Shown here: one piece after another, positions 10,216-17,344 of the stretch
How the letters are laid out: each line of letters starts with the position of its first letter
Position numbering within the stretch: position 1 is the stretch's first letter
From: Chloroflexota bacterium
GTDB lineage: Bacteria; Chloroflexota; Anaerolineae; Anaerolineales; E44-bin32
NCBI GenBank assembly: GCA_024277995.1
Contig: JAJRUD010000229.1
Coordinates: forward strand, 1 to 34,221
Direction of reading: 5' to 3'
Length of the DNA stretch: 34,221 nucleotides
The notes under the pieces: generated by a model
Seen by the model: only the letters and a program-made list of their open reading frames with translations
Told to the model about the DNA's origin: nothing
Databases searched by the model: none
Translations under genes and position numbers: made by a program

Positions 10216-11210
10216 TCTCCATCCTTGACGATGTACTGCCCTGTATCCTCAATCTGCAAAGAGACCTTCATGCACGCGCCGTCCAGATGCAATTGACATA
10301 CGTTCTGGCCACCGGGGTAAGCGTGGTGGTTGTCGCCGATGGCGAAGTGCACCGTGCCCAGACGGCCCTTTTCCGAAGGAGAGCCGTAGGGCGACTTCTC
10401 GCTGGTGCCGAAGGCGAATTCCGCCACCACGTCCGCACCCTCGACCCCCTCGATCACCTCGCGCAGGCGCCGCGCCTCCTCGCCGCCTTCGATGGACACC
10501 ACGCGGCCGTTTTCGACGGTCCAGATGATCGGCTCGCGCACCTGGCCTTCCACGCCGATGCCGAGCATGATGCCGTCGACGACGATCCGACCCTGGGTCT
10601 GGTCTTCCACCGCCGCGAAGGCCACCTCGGCCCATAGGGGCACCGGCCCCATCATCTGGCCGCGTTTCTTGATTGGCGTGACTTCCAGGGCCGGCCGGCC
10701 TTCAATGGATACGCTGACGTCGGTCCCGGCCGGCGAGGTCACCCGGCAGCGCTTGACCCCTTTCAATGCAGCGATGGCGTCGCGGGCGCGCTGCGTCGCC
10801 GCCTCGATGTCTGCGTCGGTCAGGTCCCAGCTCCCCATGCCCTCTTCGACGGAGGCGATCTTGGCGTTGTTGTCGCAGGACTCCTTGACGGCCGACACGT
10901 GCGCGAAGCGATTGGCCCACTCCAGATTGGTGATGATGATGATCTCGTCCGAGTTGACCATCGCCTGGTGCAGGTTGCGCGGCGGCGCCATCGGGAAGCG
11001 CATGTCCGCCAGAGCACGCCGCACCTGGTGCTCGTTGTTGGCGATCACAGGAAAGGCTCCCCGTTCCACAGCCACATGAGCCAGGATTTCCGCCTGCATG
11101 CGATGCGCGTCGTCCGTGATGATGGTGACCACGTCATCCTTCTCAACAGACATGCACACGTCGATCACCAGCTCGGCGTCGCGGCGCAGCTCTTCTGTCA
11201 TCTCACTCAT
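10203..11210 (-). CDS. M29 aminopeptidase-like / NicX-like metalloprotein
   Basis: A 335-residue protein of the family that contains M29 (aminopeptidase T-like) peptidases and the iron dioxygenase NicX (2,5-dihydroxypyridine 5,6-dioxygenase). The C-terminal metal site shows H288 (GTVHFAIGDN) and the H-x-D pair H308/D310 (QLHLDG), with YPGGQN between them. Acidic residues in WAEVAFAAVED and AEFAFG may complete the site. The H...H-x-D pattern occurs in both enzymes, so motifs do not decide the reaction; the operon context of a pyridine-type molybdenum hydroxylase favours a ring-cleaving or hydrolytic role over peptide trimming. GAGGAGG lies just before the start. Confidence 0.75.
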   Translation of the reverse strand: MSEMTEELRRDAELVIDVCMSVEKDDVVTIITDDAHRMQAEILAHVAVERGAFPVIANNEHQVRRALADMRFPMAPPRNLHQAMVNSDEIIIITNLEWANRFAHVSAVKESCDNNAKIASVEEGMGSWDLTDADIEAATQRARDAIAALKGVKRCRVTSPAGTDVSVSIEGRPALEVTPIKKRGQMMGPVPLWAEVAFAAVEDQTQGRIVVDGIMLGIGVEGQVREPIIWTVENGRVVSIEGGEEARRLREVIEGVEGADVVAEFAFGTSEKSPYGSPSEKGRLGTVHFAIGDNHHAYPGGQNVCQLHLDGACMKVSLQIEDTGQYIVKDGEWVL

Positions 11211-11225
11211 GGCACATCCTCCTCA

Positions 11226-11250
11226 CGTTGATCGCGCAGGGCCATCAACG
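11226..11250. promoter_or_regulatory. Inverted repeat before the M29/NicX-like gene
   Basis: CGTTGAT (11226-11232) and ATCAACG (11244-11250) are perfect 7-base arms around an 11-base spacer in the 140-base gap between the LLM gene and the M29-like gene, just upstream of its ribosome site. It could be an internal operator or an mRNA hairpin. The GTTGA core resembles the TTGAC repeats at the gntR promoter (13326-13346), which hints at the same regulator, but this is a guess. Confidence 0.3.
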
Positions 11251-11350
11251 GCCGGTGTGGTGTGTTTCGCGGCTGTGGACCAGGTGGGCGGGCGGACAAG
11301 CGGCCGCAGGCCCAGAAGCCCTCCGCCGGCTCGAGGTGCCCGCGTCTCCC

Positions 11351-12379
11351 TCATGCGCTGAAGGCCGGCAGCACCTCACGCGCGAAACGCTCCACCTGAC
11401 CGAACTGGTCCAGGCTGCCGAAGCGACAGATGAAATAGTCCACACCGGCTTCGGCGAAGGTCTGAATCCACTCGATGATGTCATCCGGGGTTCCGACAGG
11501 CCCCCATTCGCCCAGATCCATGGCCTTGCTGAGCTCTGGGTAATATTGGCCTATGTATTCACCGATGGATCGTTCAGCCTCCTCGCGGCTGTCGGCAATG
11601 TTCATGGTGACCTGATAGGACATGGTGAAGTCCTGCGGGTCGCGCCCCAATTCCCGCACGGCGTCGACGATCTGCGCATACTGCTCGCGATACTCATCCG
11701 GATGGCGGGCGCGGCAACAGGTCATCCAGCCATCGCCATAGCGCGCGATACGGCGCGCGGCGCGGCTGATGACACGCGCCACTTTGTCTTCCGCCTTCTT
11801 TCCCAGCACCAGCCTGGGGTTGCTCACAACCCAGATGGGCGGCGGCGACTGAAGGGGCTTGAGCGGCGCCATTTCCGTACCGGAATAGAAACTGACTCCC
11901 TCGTATTGGAAGTGCTCGCCGGAAAAGGTGACCTCGCCCTCCGTCCACAGGCGGCGCAACACCTCCAGGCCCTCCTCGAAAAGCGAGGCGCGTCGTTTGA
12001 AATCCAGCCCCAGCGCGGCGTATTCCCGCCGCACCCCCTCCTCCGGGTTGCCCATGCAGGCGCCCAGGATCGTCCGGCCGCCCGAGAGGTGGTCCAGGGT
12101 GGACCATTCCAGGGAGAGGTAGAGCGGATTGCGGGTTGCGGTTACCAGACAGGCCGTCCCCAGCTTCACCCTGGATGTGCGCTGCGAGATGGCGGCCATC
12201 AGCAGCAGCGGCTCATGACGCGGCTTAGAGAACAAACTGTCGCCGACCCATACAGAATCGAAGCCGGCTTGTTCCACAGCCTGGGAGAGATCGAGCATGT
12301 CGGTCAAGGTGTAGCTGGGGGCGAGTAATGGCTCACGATTATTGAGGTTGACACCAAATCGCAGTGCATGCTGGCTCAT
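11351..12379 (-). CDS. LLM-class (luciferase-like) flavin-dependent oxidoreductase
   Basis: A 342-residue TIM-barrel enzyme of the bacterial luciferase/F420-dependent reductase family. It starts with LRFGVNLNN, followed by QAGFDSVWVGDSLF (about 37-50), SRVKLGTACLVTATRNP (69-85) and LSGGRTILGACMGNP (99-113), which are the usual strand-and-loop signatures for FMN or F420 binding. The substrate is unknown. As the first enzyme gene after the regulator it is probably part of the pathway, perhaps a monooxygenase on a ring or ring-opened intermediate. The longer frame up to 12502 is rejected because its first 41 residues look like translated intergenic DNA. Confidence 0.85.
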   Translation of the reverse strand: MSQHALRFGVNLNNREPLLAPSYTLTDMLDLSQAVEQAGFDSVWVGDSLFSKPRHEPLLLMAAISQRTSRVKLGTACLVTATRNPLYLSLEWSTLDHLSGGRTILGACMGNPEEGVRREYAALGLDFKRRASLFEEGLEVLRRLWTEGEVTFSGEHFQYEGVSFYSGTEMAPLKPLQSPPPIWVVSNPRLVLGKKAEDKVARVISRAARRIARYGDGWMTCCRARHPDEYREQYAQIVDAVRELGRDPQDFTMSYQVTMNIADSREEAERSIGEYIGQYYPELSKAMDLGEWGPVGTPDDIIEWIQTFAEAGVDYFICRFGSLDQFGQVERFAREVLPAFSA

Positions 12380-12465
12380 AGGGCATCTCGCTGGGCCCTC
12401 CCACTGCCGACGGCCGGGCCCCATGAACCGGTCGGGGCCTACGCGGTGATGGCAGCCTGAGAGGG

Positions 12466-13230
12466 CTAACGCTCCTCCTCTCGGATTGAGATCTCCGCCC
12501 AAGATTCGCCTTCCTCAGGCAGGTTATCGGGCGAAGTCAACACCAATTCGCTGCCCGCTTCCAGGATGCGTTGCGGCACGCGAATGTGCTCCTCAAGCAG
12601 GCGGGCAGCCTCTTCGGCATCGCCATTGCGCACCGCATCCAGGATAGCCCGATGCTCCTCACACGAGCGCTGGATGCCTCCCCGCAAGGAAAGGGAGCGC
12701 ATGCGATAGCGGCGCATCTGGTTGACCAGCGGGTCGTAGAGCTCCTGGAGCTTCATGTTTCCGGAGCGTTCGACCAGCAGCCGGTGGAACGCGGCGTTGG
12801 CGCTGAAGAAAGCGTCGATCTCTCCCTGATCAGCGTGGTGGACCATCTTCTGATGGAGACGCTCCAACTCTTCCAGGTCCTGGGCTTCGAGGCGGGGCGT
12901 GGCCAAGCGGACGGCGAGCACCTCGAGTGCCTCGCGCACCCGATAGGCGTCCAGGAACTCCTCCTGTGAGAGCGAGCTGACCACCGCGCCGCGTCGGGGG
13001 ATCAACCGCACCAACCCCTCGGCGTCCAACATGCGCAGTGCCTCGCGCACCGGGCCGCGGCTGACTTCGAGCGCGGCCGCGGTGGCGACCTCTTGCAGCG
13101 GCGTTCCTGGCGGAAGGCGGTTGGAGAGAATGTCGTCTCGCAACCTGCGATAGACCTGTTCGGTCAGCGTGGCCCTATCCAGGCCCTTACGGGGGACGTA
13201 AGCTGGTTCAGGGTTTTTCTTGCTGCTCAT
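12466..13230 (-). CDS. GntR-family transcriptional regulator, FadR/FCD subfamily
   Basis: A 254-residue regulator. The winged helix covers about 23-84 (TEQVYRRLRDDILSNRLPPG, SRGPVREALRMLDAEGLV, RRGAVV). The C-terminal FCD effector domain covers about 90-225 and keeps three histidines of its metal site (H149, H193, H215). FCD regulators bind small carboxylic acids and usually release DNA when the pathway substrate or intermediate is present. It is the first gene of the minus-strand catabolic operon and is divergent from the ECF transporter operon, so it most likely controls both and itself through the repeats at 13326-13346. Confidence 0.9.
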   Translation of the reverse strand: MSSKKNPEPAYVPRKGLDRATLTEQVYRRLRDDILSNRLPPGTPLQEVATAAALEVSRGPVREALRMLDAEGLVRLIPRRGAVVSSLSQEEFLDAYRVREALEVLAVRLATPRLEAQDLEELERLHQKMVHHADQGEIDAFFSANAAFHRLLVERSGNMKLQELYDPLVNQMRRYRMRSLSLRGGIQRSCEEHRAILDAVRNGDAEEAARLLEEHIRVPQRILEAGSELVLTSPDNLPEEGESWAEISIREEER

Positions 13231-13325
13231 ATCATTCCGCCCTCGGCAGTCGGGTCAGGGTGGGGCATCCATTGGAGCCCGGATAGGCGCATTTTAGCAT
13301 CGCTCCCAAGCTTGCGGCAACCCGG

Positions 13326-13346
13326 TTGACTGTTGACAGTTGACAC
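13326..13346. promoter_or_regulatory. Three tandem 7-bp TTGACNN repeats, probable GntR operator
   Basis: TTGACTG, TTGACAG and TTGACAC follow each other without gap at 13326-13346. Inside them CTGTTGACAG (13330-13339) is a near-perfect dyad (CTGT-N2-ACAG). The array covers the -35 region of the plus-strand promoter and lies just downstream of the start expected for gntR, so one bound repressor could block both. Heptamer spacing is not a full helical turn, so the copies may be alternative sites. The dyad is of the size used by GntR dimers. Confidence 0.5.
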
Positions 13347-13362
13347 AACGTAGTATTATTAT
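13333..13362 (+). promoter_or_regulatory. Promoter for the ECF transporter operon
   Basis: A consensus -35 TTGACA (13333-13338) and a -10 TATTAT (13357-13362) are separated by 18 bases. Transcription would start near 13370, giving a 5' leader of about 270 bases before the first plus-strand reading frame. The -35 is part of the TTGACNN repeat array. Confidence 0.6.
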
Positions 13363-13386
13363 AGTCGTAGCTGCCGGGAAGGTCAA
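13358..13386 (-). promoter_or_regulatory. Promoter for the gntR-led catabolic operon
   Basis: On the minus strand TTGACC (13386 to 13381) and a perfect TATAAT (13363 to 13358) are separated by 17 bases. Transcription would start near 13351, inside or next to the TTGACNN repeats, and run through about 120 bases of leader to the gntR start. The -10 boxes of the two divergent promoters overlap almost completely, so the promoters should compete for polymerase. Confidence 0.6.
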
Positions 13387-13637
13387 CGCCCATTTGCAGC
13401 ACTTCCACCGCCGCACGCCAGCGAAGCCCTTGGCAACTTGGAGACCTGCGGGCGGCAGGGGTCACATGATGCGATGCGACACCCCGGCCAACCGGGGGCA
13501 CAAGGCTTTGCGGCCCCCGATGGTCCGGGATGGCGCATCAGCATTATAGGGAGGCGTTCTGTCGCCAAGACGGCCAGAGGCAGGTCTACTGACGGAACCG
13601 GGCGCCAGCAGAGAGAGCCGATGAGGAGACACTAACG
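13387..13637 (+). ncRNA. Long structured 5' leader of the ECF operon, riboswitch-like
   Basis: This part of the leader codes for nothing recognisable on either strand but has clear folding potential. TGATGCG (13467-13473) pairs with CGCATCA (13534-13540), closing a roughly 74-base domain. Inside it CCCCGG/CCGGGG (13482-13487/13492-13497, CCAA loop) forms one hairpin, and CCCG/CGGG (13516-13519/13526-13529) another. GGGGGC (13494-13499) can instead pair with GCCCCC (13513-13518), which would break both, so the fold looks bistable. I could not match it to TPP, FMN, cobalamin, THF, preQ1, SAM, guanidine or ZTP riboswitch cores. No GC-hairpin plus T-run terminator follows. Confidence 0.35.
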
Positions 13638-13964
13638 GTGTCGCACGCAGAGGCTGTGGAAAACATCAACCCCGGCCCGATCAAGGCGGTGGCCGCAACC
13701 GGCGCCAGCCCGCTGGAAATCATCGTCCACGCCGTGATTCCGCAGATCGTGCCGGAGTTCATATCCTTTTCAGTGTACCATTGGGATATCAACGTACGGA
13801 TCTCGACCATCATTGGATTCGTGGGCGGCGGCATCGGATTCTTGCTGAATGAACGACTGCGCACCTTCTCCTACCACAAGGCGAGGACCGCCATCCTGGC
13901 GATCGTGGTGTCCGTATCCTTGCTCGATTTCATGAGCGCCGAGGTCCGCAAGCGGTTCACCTGA
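13638..13964 (+). pseudogene. C-terminal fragment of a PhnE-type ABC permease
   Basis: The 108-residue frame reads as the last part of a phosphonate-type (PhnE) ABC permease: AEAVENINPGPIKAVAATGA, then PQIVPEFISFSVYHWDINVRISTIIGFVGGGIGFLLNE and a final membrane helix. It keeps the EAA-type loop that contacts the ATPase but lacks the first four or so membrane segments of a normal 250-290 residue protein. Homology begins at once after the GTG; the frame is open back only to a TGA at 13590-13592 and the extra codons are not PhnE-like. A GAGGAG ribosome site stands before the GTG, so the stub could be made. No PhnC or PhnD gene is present. It looks like the scar of a replacement of an older transporter by the ECF system. 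Confidence 0.7.
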
Positions 13965-14066
13965 ATGCGCATCGATCGACGGAGAAAGGAGGTGCTGGAT
14001 CCTGTACCTAGCGGAAATAGCCAGTTTCCCGGATTTCGCATTACCTTATGGAGGAGGATGAGCATC

Positions 14067-14588
14067 ATGAACGTAAGAAGAATCGCTCTCATGGCCGTAT
14101 GCATTGCTATTGTCGCCGTGCTGGTCGCGGTTGTTCCCGTCCCCATCCCCGCCACGGGCGGCTATACGCACCCCGGCGCGGTTGCTGAGATCTTCGTCTC
14201 CATGGCCTTCGGACCCATCGTCGGCATGGTCGCCGCAGGCATCGGCGCGGCCATCGCCGACCTGGTTCTCGGCTACGGCAGTTTCGCTCCCCTCACCCTC
14301 GTCGCCCACGGCGCGCTGGGCTTCCTGGCCGGCTACCTGGGCTGGAAGAAGGGCTGGGGCGGCATGATCGCCGGATGGATCGTAGGCGGGCTCGCCCTGG
14401 TGGCCGTCTATTTCCTGGGTGAGGCCACCGTCTACGGCTTCGGCTTCGCCGGGGCAGCGGGTGAGTTGCCCATCAACCTCTTCCAAGTGGGGCTGGGTGT
14501 CTTGGGCCTGCTGCTCTTCCAACTGGTCAAGAAGGCCTATCCGCAGATCGAGCAGCTGGGCGAGGAGGCCACCTTCAAGGAGGTCTAG
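14067..14588 (+). CDS. ECF transporter substrate-binding S component; candidate B6/pyridine vitamin uptake
   Basis: A 173-residue, very hydrophobic protein with about six membrane helices, of the ECF-type S-component family (HmpT/PdxU/RibU-like). The segment VPIPATGGYTHPGAVAEIFVSMAFGPIVGMVAAGIGAAIADLVLGY is typical: PGA near the first loop, GP-x-G and D-L-x-x-GY. S components bind one vitamin and rotate in the membrane with the T and A subunits. The substrate cannot be read from sequence; the pyridoxamine-pyruvate aminotransferase-like gene in the same operon suggests vitamin B6. The ATG at 14067 has GGAGGAGG about 9 bases upstream and is preferred over ATG 14058, which is too close to it. 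Confidence 0.82.
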   Translation: MNVRRIALMAVCIAIVAVLVAVVPVPIPATGGYTHPGAVAEIFVSMAFGPIVGMVAAGIGAAIADLVLGYGSFAPLTLVAHGALGFLAGYLGWKKGWGGMIAGWIVGGLALVAVYFLGEATVYGFGFAGAAGELPINLFQVGLGVLGLLLFQLVKKAYPQIEQLGEEATFKEV

Positions 14589-14611
14589 GCCTTTCCTGAA
14601 GCGGGTGCGCC

Positions 14612-14718
14612 CCCCGGATCGGGGTCCCGGCGTATCCATCGTCGAGGAGGCGGCCGTAGACCGCCTCCTCGACAGCAGAAACCGATCGAGTCAGGCCGTG
14701 GGGCTGAGCCCCTTTTTT
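14612..14718 (+). terminator. Three hairpins ending in an intrinsic terminator between the S and A genes
   Basis: The 145-base gap holds CCCCG-GAT-CGGGG (14612-14624), then a perfect 13-base stem GTCGAGGAGGCGG/CCGCCTCCTCGAC (14641-14673, 7-base loop), then GGGGC-TGA-GCCCC followed at once by six T (14700-14718). The last has the exact layout of an intrinsic terminator. The ribosome site AAGGAG of the next gene begins five bases after the T-run. Position inside the operon suggests partial termination or attenuation, making more S component than ATPase, or an mRNA-stabilising end. Confidence 0.6.
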
Positions 14719-14733
14719 GGATAAGGAGCGGCT

Positions 14734-15600
14734 TTGTCTAAGATCATCGTCGTCGAAGAATTGAGCTACGCCTATCCACCCGCCATTCCCGGGCACGACC
14801 CCGTGTGGGTGCTGCGCGGCGTCGACCTGGAGGTGGAGGAGGGCGAATTCGTCTCCATCATGGGTCCAACCGGGGTGGGCAAGACCACGCTCTGCCTGGC
14901 GCTCAACGGCATCGTCCCGCAGTCGACTGGCGGACTGATCAAGGGCCGCGTGCTGGTTGACGGCCTGGACACCAAGCGCGAGCCCGTCCCCCAGCTCGCA
15001 CAGCGCGTGGGCGTCGTCTTCCAGGATCCTGAGACTCAGCTTTTCAACATGAGTGTCGAGGCTGAAATCGCCTTCGGCCTGGAGTGCCTGGGGGTGCCGC
15101 GCGACGAGATCAAGGAACGGGTGAGTTGGGCCCTGGCGGTGGTGGGCATGACCGGCTTCGAAGACCGTCCTCCCTTCCAGTTGTCGGGAGGTCAAAAACA
15201 GAGGGTCGCCATCGCCTCCATCCTGGCCATGATGCCCAAGATCCTGGTGCTGGACGAACCGACCGCCAATCTCGACCCACTCGGCAAGGCGGAGGTCTTC
15301 TCCGTGGTGCGCGAACTGCGCCACAAACGTGGCATGACCATCATCATGGTGGAACACGAGAGCGAGCACATCGCCGAGTTCTCCGATCGGGTGATCGTCC
15401 TCAACGAGGGTCGCGTGGAGATGGCGGACACCCCGGATAAGGTCTTCTCCCAGGTCGATCGCATGCGCGAAATCGGGCTGGCCGTGCCACAGGTGAGCGA
15501 ACTGGCTGACTGCCTGAACCACAGGTTCAACTCGCAACTGAATTTCACCCAGTTCGACGAGGCCCTGAGAACGCTAAAAGGACAACTCGATGGCCGATGA
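14734..15600 (+). CDS. ECF transporter ATP-binding protein A1
   Basis: A 288-residue ATPase of the energising module for vitamin uptake. Walker A GPTGVGKTT is at 44-52, the Q-loop FQDPETQLF at 96-104, signature LSGGQKQR at 150-157, Walker B ILVLDE at 170-175 and the switch histidine at about 208 (VEHE). All catalytic residues are intact. FQDPETQLF is the hallmark of EcfA proteins. The start is TTG at 14734, five bases after AAGGAG; no in-frame ATG fits. It is followed directly by the second ATPase gene with an overlap of 11 bases. Confidence 0.92.
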   Translation: MSKIIVVEELSYAYPPAIPGHDPVWVLRGVDLEVEEGEFVSIMGPTGVGKTTLCLALNGIVPQSTGGLIKGRVLVDGLDTKREPVPQLAQRVGVVFQDPETQLFNMSVEAEIAFGLECLGVPRDEIKERVSWALAVVGMTGFEDRPPFQLSGGQKQRVAIASILAMMPKILVLDEPTANLDPLGKAEVFSVVRELRHKRGMTIIMVEHESEHIAEFSDRVIVLNEGRVEMADTPDKVFSQVDRMREIGLAVPQVSELADCLNHRFNSQLNFTQFDEALRTLKGQLDGR

Positions 15601-16471
15601 ACCCATGAGCTCCCAAACCGACACCATCTGCCTTGAGACGCGCGACCTGTGGTTCGCATATGGAGACAACCCACCTGCTCTGCGCGGCATCTCGTTGACG
15701 ATCAGGGCTGGCGACTTCGTCGGACTTGTGGGACAGAACGGCTCGGGCAAGACCACACTCGCAAAACACTTCAACGGGCTGCTCAGGCCCACACAGGGCC
15801 AGGTGCTGCTTTACGGTCAGGACATCCGTGATCGGCCGGTGGGCGAACTGGCTCGCACTGTGGGCTACGTCTTCCAGAATCCCGATCACCAGATCTTCAG
15901 CGCCACGACGCGCGAGGAGATCGCCTTCGGCCCGCGCAATCTGGGACTGGAGGAAGCCGAGGTGCAGCGCCGAACCGAGCAGGCCATGGAGCATTTCGAC
16001 CTGACGGAATACGCCGACCACCAGCCGGCCGTCCTGGGATTCGGCCTGCGGCGTAAGGTGAGCATCGCCGCCGTCTATTCCATGCGGCCGCAGATCCTCA
16101 TCCTGGATGAGCCCACCGCCGGCCTCGATTGGCACTGCACGCACGACCTGATGGAGCGCCTGACGGCCCTGCACCGCCAGGGCCACACCATCATCCTGAT
16201 CACCCACGACATGCGCCTGATCGCCCAGTACACGCCGCGCTGCATGGTGCTGCGCGAGGGGAAGCTCCTCTTGTACGACGACACCCGCAAGGTCTTCGAG
16301 CACTGCGACCTGCTGAGAGAGACGCACATCGAACTGCCGCAGGTTTGCGAACTGGCCAGGGAACTGGCGCCGATCGGCGTGCGCCGCGATGCCCTGACCG
16401 TCCCCGAACTCTGCGACAGCTACGCCGACTTGATCGCGCGACGGGAGGTGACCAATGCAGGTGGGCATTGA
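15590..16471 (+). CDS. ECF transporter ATP-binding protein A2, unusual signature motif
   Basis: A 293-residue partner ATPase. Walker A GQNGSGKTT (48-56), Q-loop FQNPDHQIF (95-103), Walker B ILILDE (169-174) and switch histidine H206 (LITHDM) are intact. The ABC signature, normally LSGGQ, reads LGFGL (149-153) followed by RRKVSIA, so the core S-G-G-Q is lost. In an ABC dimer this motif faces the other subunit's Walker A, so one of the two ATP sites may be inactive or altered. The DNA around it reads cleanly in frame, which argues against a sequencing slip. AAAAGGA precedes the ATG at 15590. Confidence 0.88.
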   Translation: MADEPMSSQTDTICLETRDLWFAYGDNPPALRGISLTIRAGDFVGLVGQNGSGKTTLAKHFNGLLRPTQGQVLLYGQDIRDRPVGELARTVGYVFQNPDHQIFSATTREEIAFGPRNLGLEEAEVQRRTEQAMEHFDLTEYADHQPAVLGFGLRRKVSIAAVYSMRPQILILDEPTAGLDWHCTHDLMERLTALHRQGHTIILITHDMRLIAQYTPRCMVLREGKLLLYDDTRKVFEHCDLLRETHIELPQVCELARELAPIGVRRDALTVPELCDSYADLIARREVTNAGGH

Positions 16472-17261
16472 CCTCTTCGTGCTTCGCAAGAGCTGGCTGC
16501 ACGAAATCGATCCGCGCGTCAAGCTCTTCTTCGTCGCCGTCTCGATCATCATCCTGCTCGTCTTCAAGAACATCTTCTTCATGCTGACGGCGCTGGTCCT
16601 GCTGCACTTGCTGCACTGGTCGGCGAAGATCCCACGCGACAGAATCCTCTTCGTCTGGAAGACGCTGATGCCGGTCGCGATCCTGATCTGCGTCCTGTGG
16701 GTGGTTTTCTATCCGGCTGGTGATCCCCTCATCCAGATCTGGATGGTCAAGATCACGCTGGTGAGCCTGGCCCAGGGCGCTGTACTGGGCCTGCGCATCA
16801 TGACCATGGCCTTCGTCGTCTTCGCCTGGCTGTATTCAACCGATCAACCGTCCATCGTTCGCAGCCTGGTGAAGTTGAAGATGCCCTTCGAATGGGGGCT
16901 GATCCTGGCCCTGGCCTTGCGCTACATCCCGACCTTCCAGGGTATGTACGCGGTGATCTCGGAGGCCCAGCAAGCCCGCGCCCTGAACATCTCTGAGGGC
17001 AAGGGCTTCGGCCGGGTGCGCACTTTGATGCCCATCTTCGTCGCCATGGTGATCAGCGCCCTGCGCGCCAGCGACCAACTGGCCCGTGCCCTGGAGGCGC
17101 GCGCCTTCGGCGCCCACGGCGTGGAGCGCACCTACCTGCGCGACATCAGCTTCAGGCCTCTGGATTGGGTCTTCACCTTCGCGATCTTCGCCACGGCGCT
17201 CCTGCTGCTGTACCTCAACTTCCGCTATGGCTTCGGCAGACAGCCGATCAGCTTGTTCTGA
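16455..17261 (+). CDS. ECF transporter transmembrane T component
   Basis: A 268-residue integral membrane protein that couples the two ATPases to the S component. It has the EcfT opening (SWLHEIDPRVKLFFVAVSIIILL), several membrane helices, and the two cytoplasmic coupling helices with A-R-x motifs: ARA at 174-176 (AQQARALNISEGKGF) and ARA at 215-217 (RALEARAFGAHG). The start lies 17 bases inside the A2 gene. With S, A1 and A2 in one operon this is a group I (dedicated) ECF transporter. Confidence 0.92.
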   Translation: MQVGIDLFVLRKSWLHEIDPRVKLFFVAVSIIILLVFKNIFFMLTALVLLHLLHWSAKIPRDRILFVWKTLMPVAILICVLWVVFYPAGDPLIQIWMVKITLVSLAQGAVLGLRIMTMAFVVFAWLYSTDQPSIVRSLVKLKMPFEWGLILALALRYIPTFQGMYAVISEAQQARALNISEGKGFGRVRTLMPIFVAMVISALRASDQLARALEARAFGAHGVERTYLRDISFRPLDWVFTFAIFATALLLLYLNFRYGFGRQPISLF

Positions 17262-17344
17262 GGCGCGCGTGGAGCCGAGGCGAGGTTCGCCGCAGGGCCT
17301 CGATCTTATTGTGAGCTGAACACGAGAGAACGGGAGTTACGCGT

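Noticed and set aside
13387-13460. GGAGACCTGC (near 13440) as a B12 box of a cobalamin riboswitch
   Set aside because: The upstream cobalamin core elements (such as GCCACTG) are missing and the promoter lies too close for the 5' half to exist.
13467-13540. A 74-base, 7-base-acceptor fold as a tRNA
   Set aside because: There is no T-loop GGTTCRA, no D-arm pattern and no anticodon arm of the right geometry.
13387-13637. TPP riboswitch before the ECF operon
   Set aside because: No CTGAGA or other conserved thi-box segment is present.
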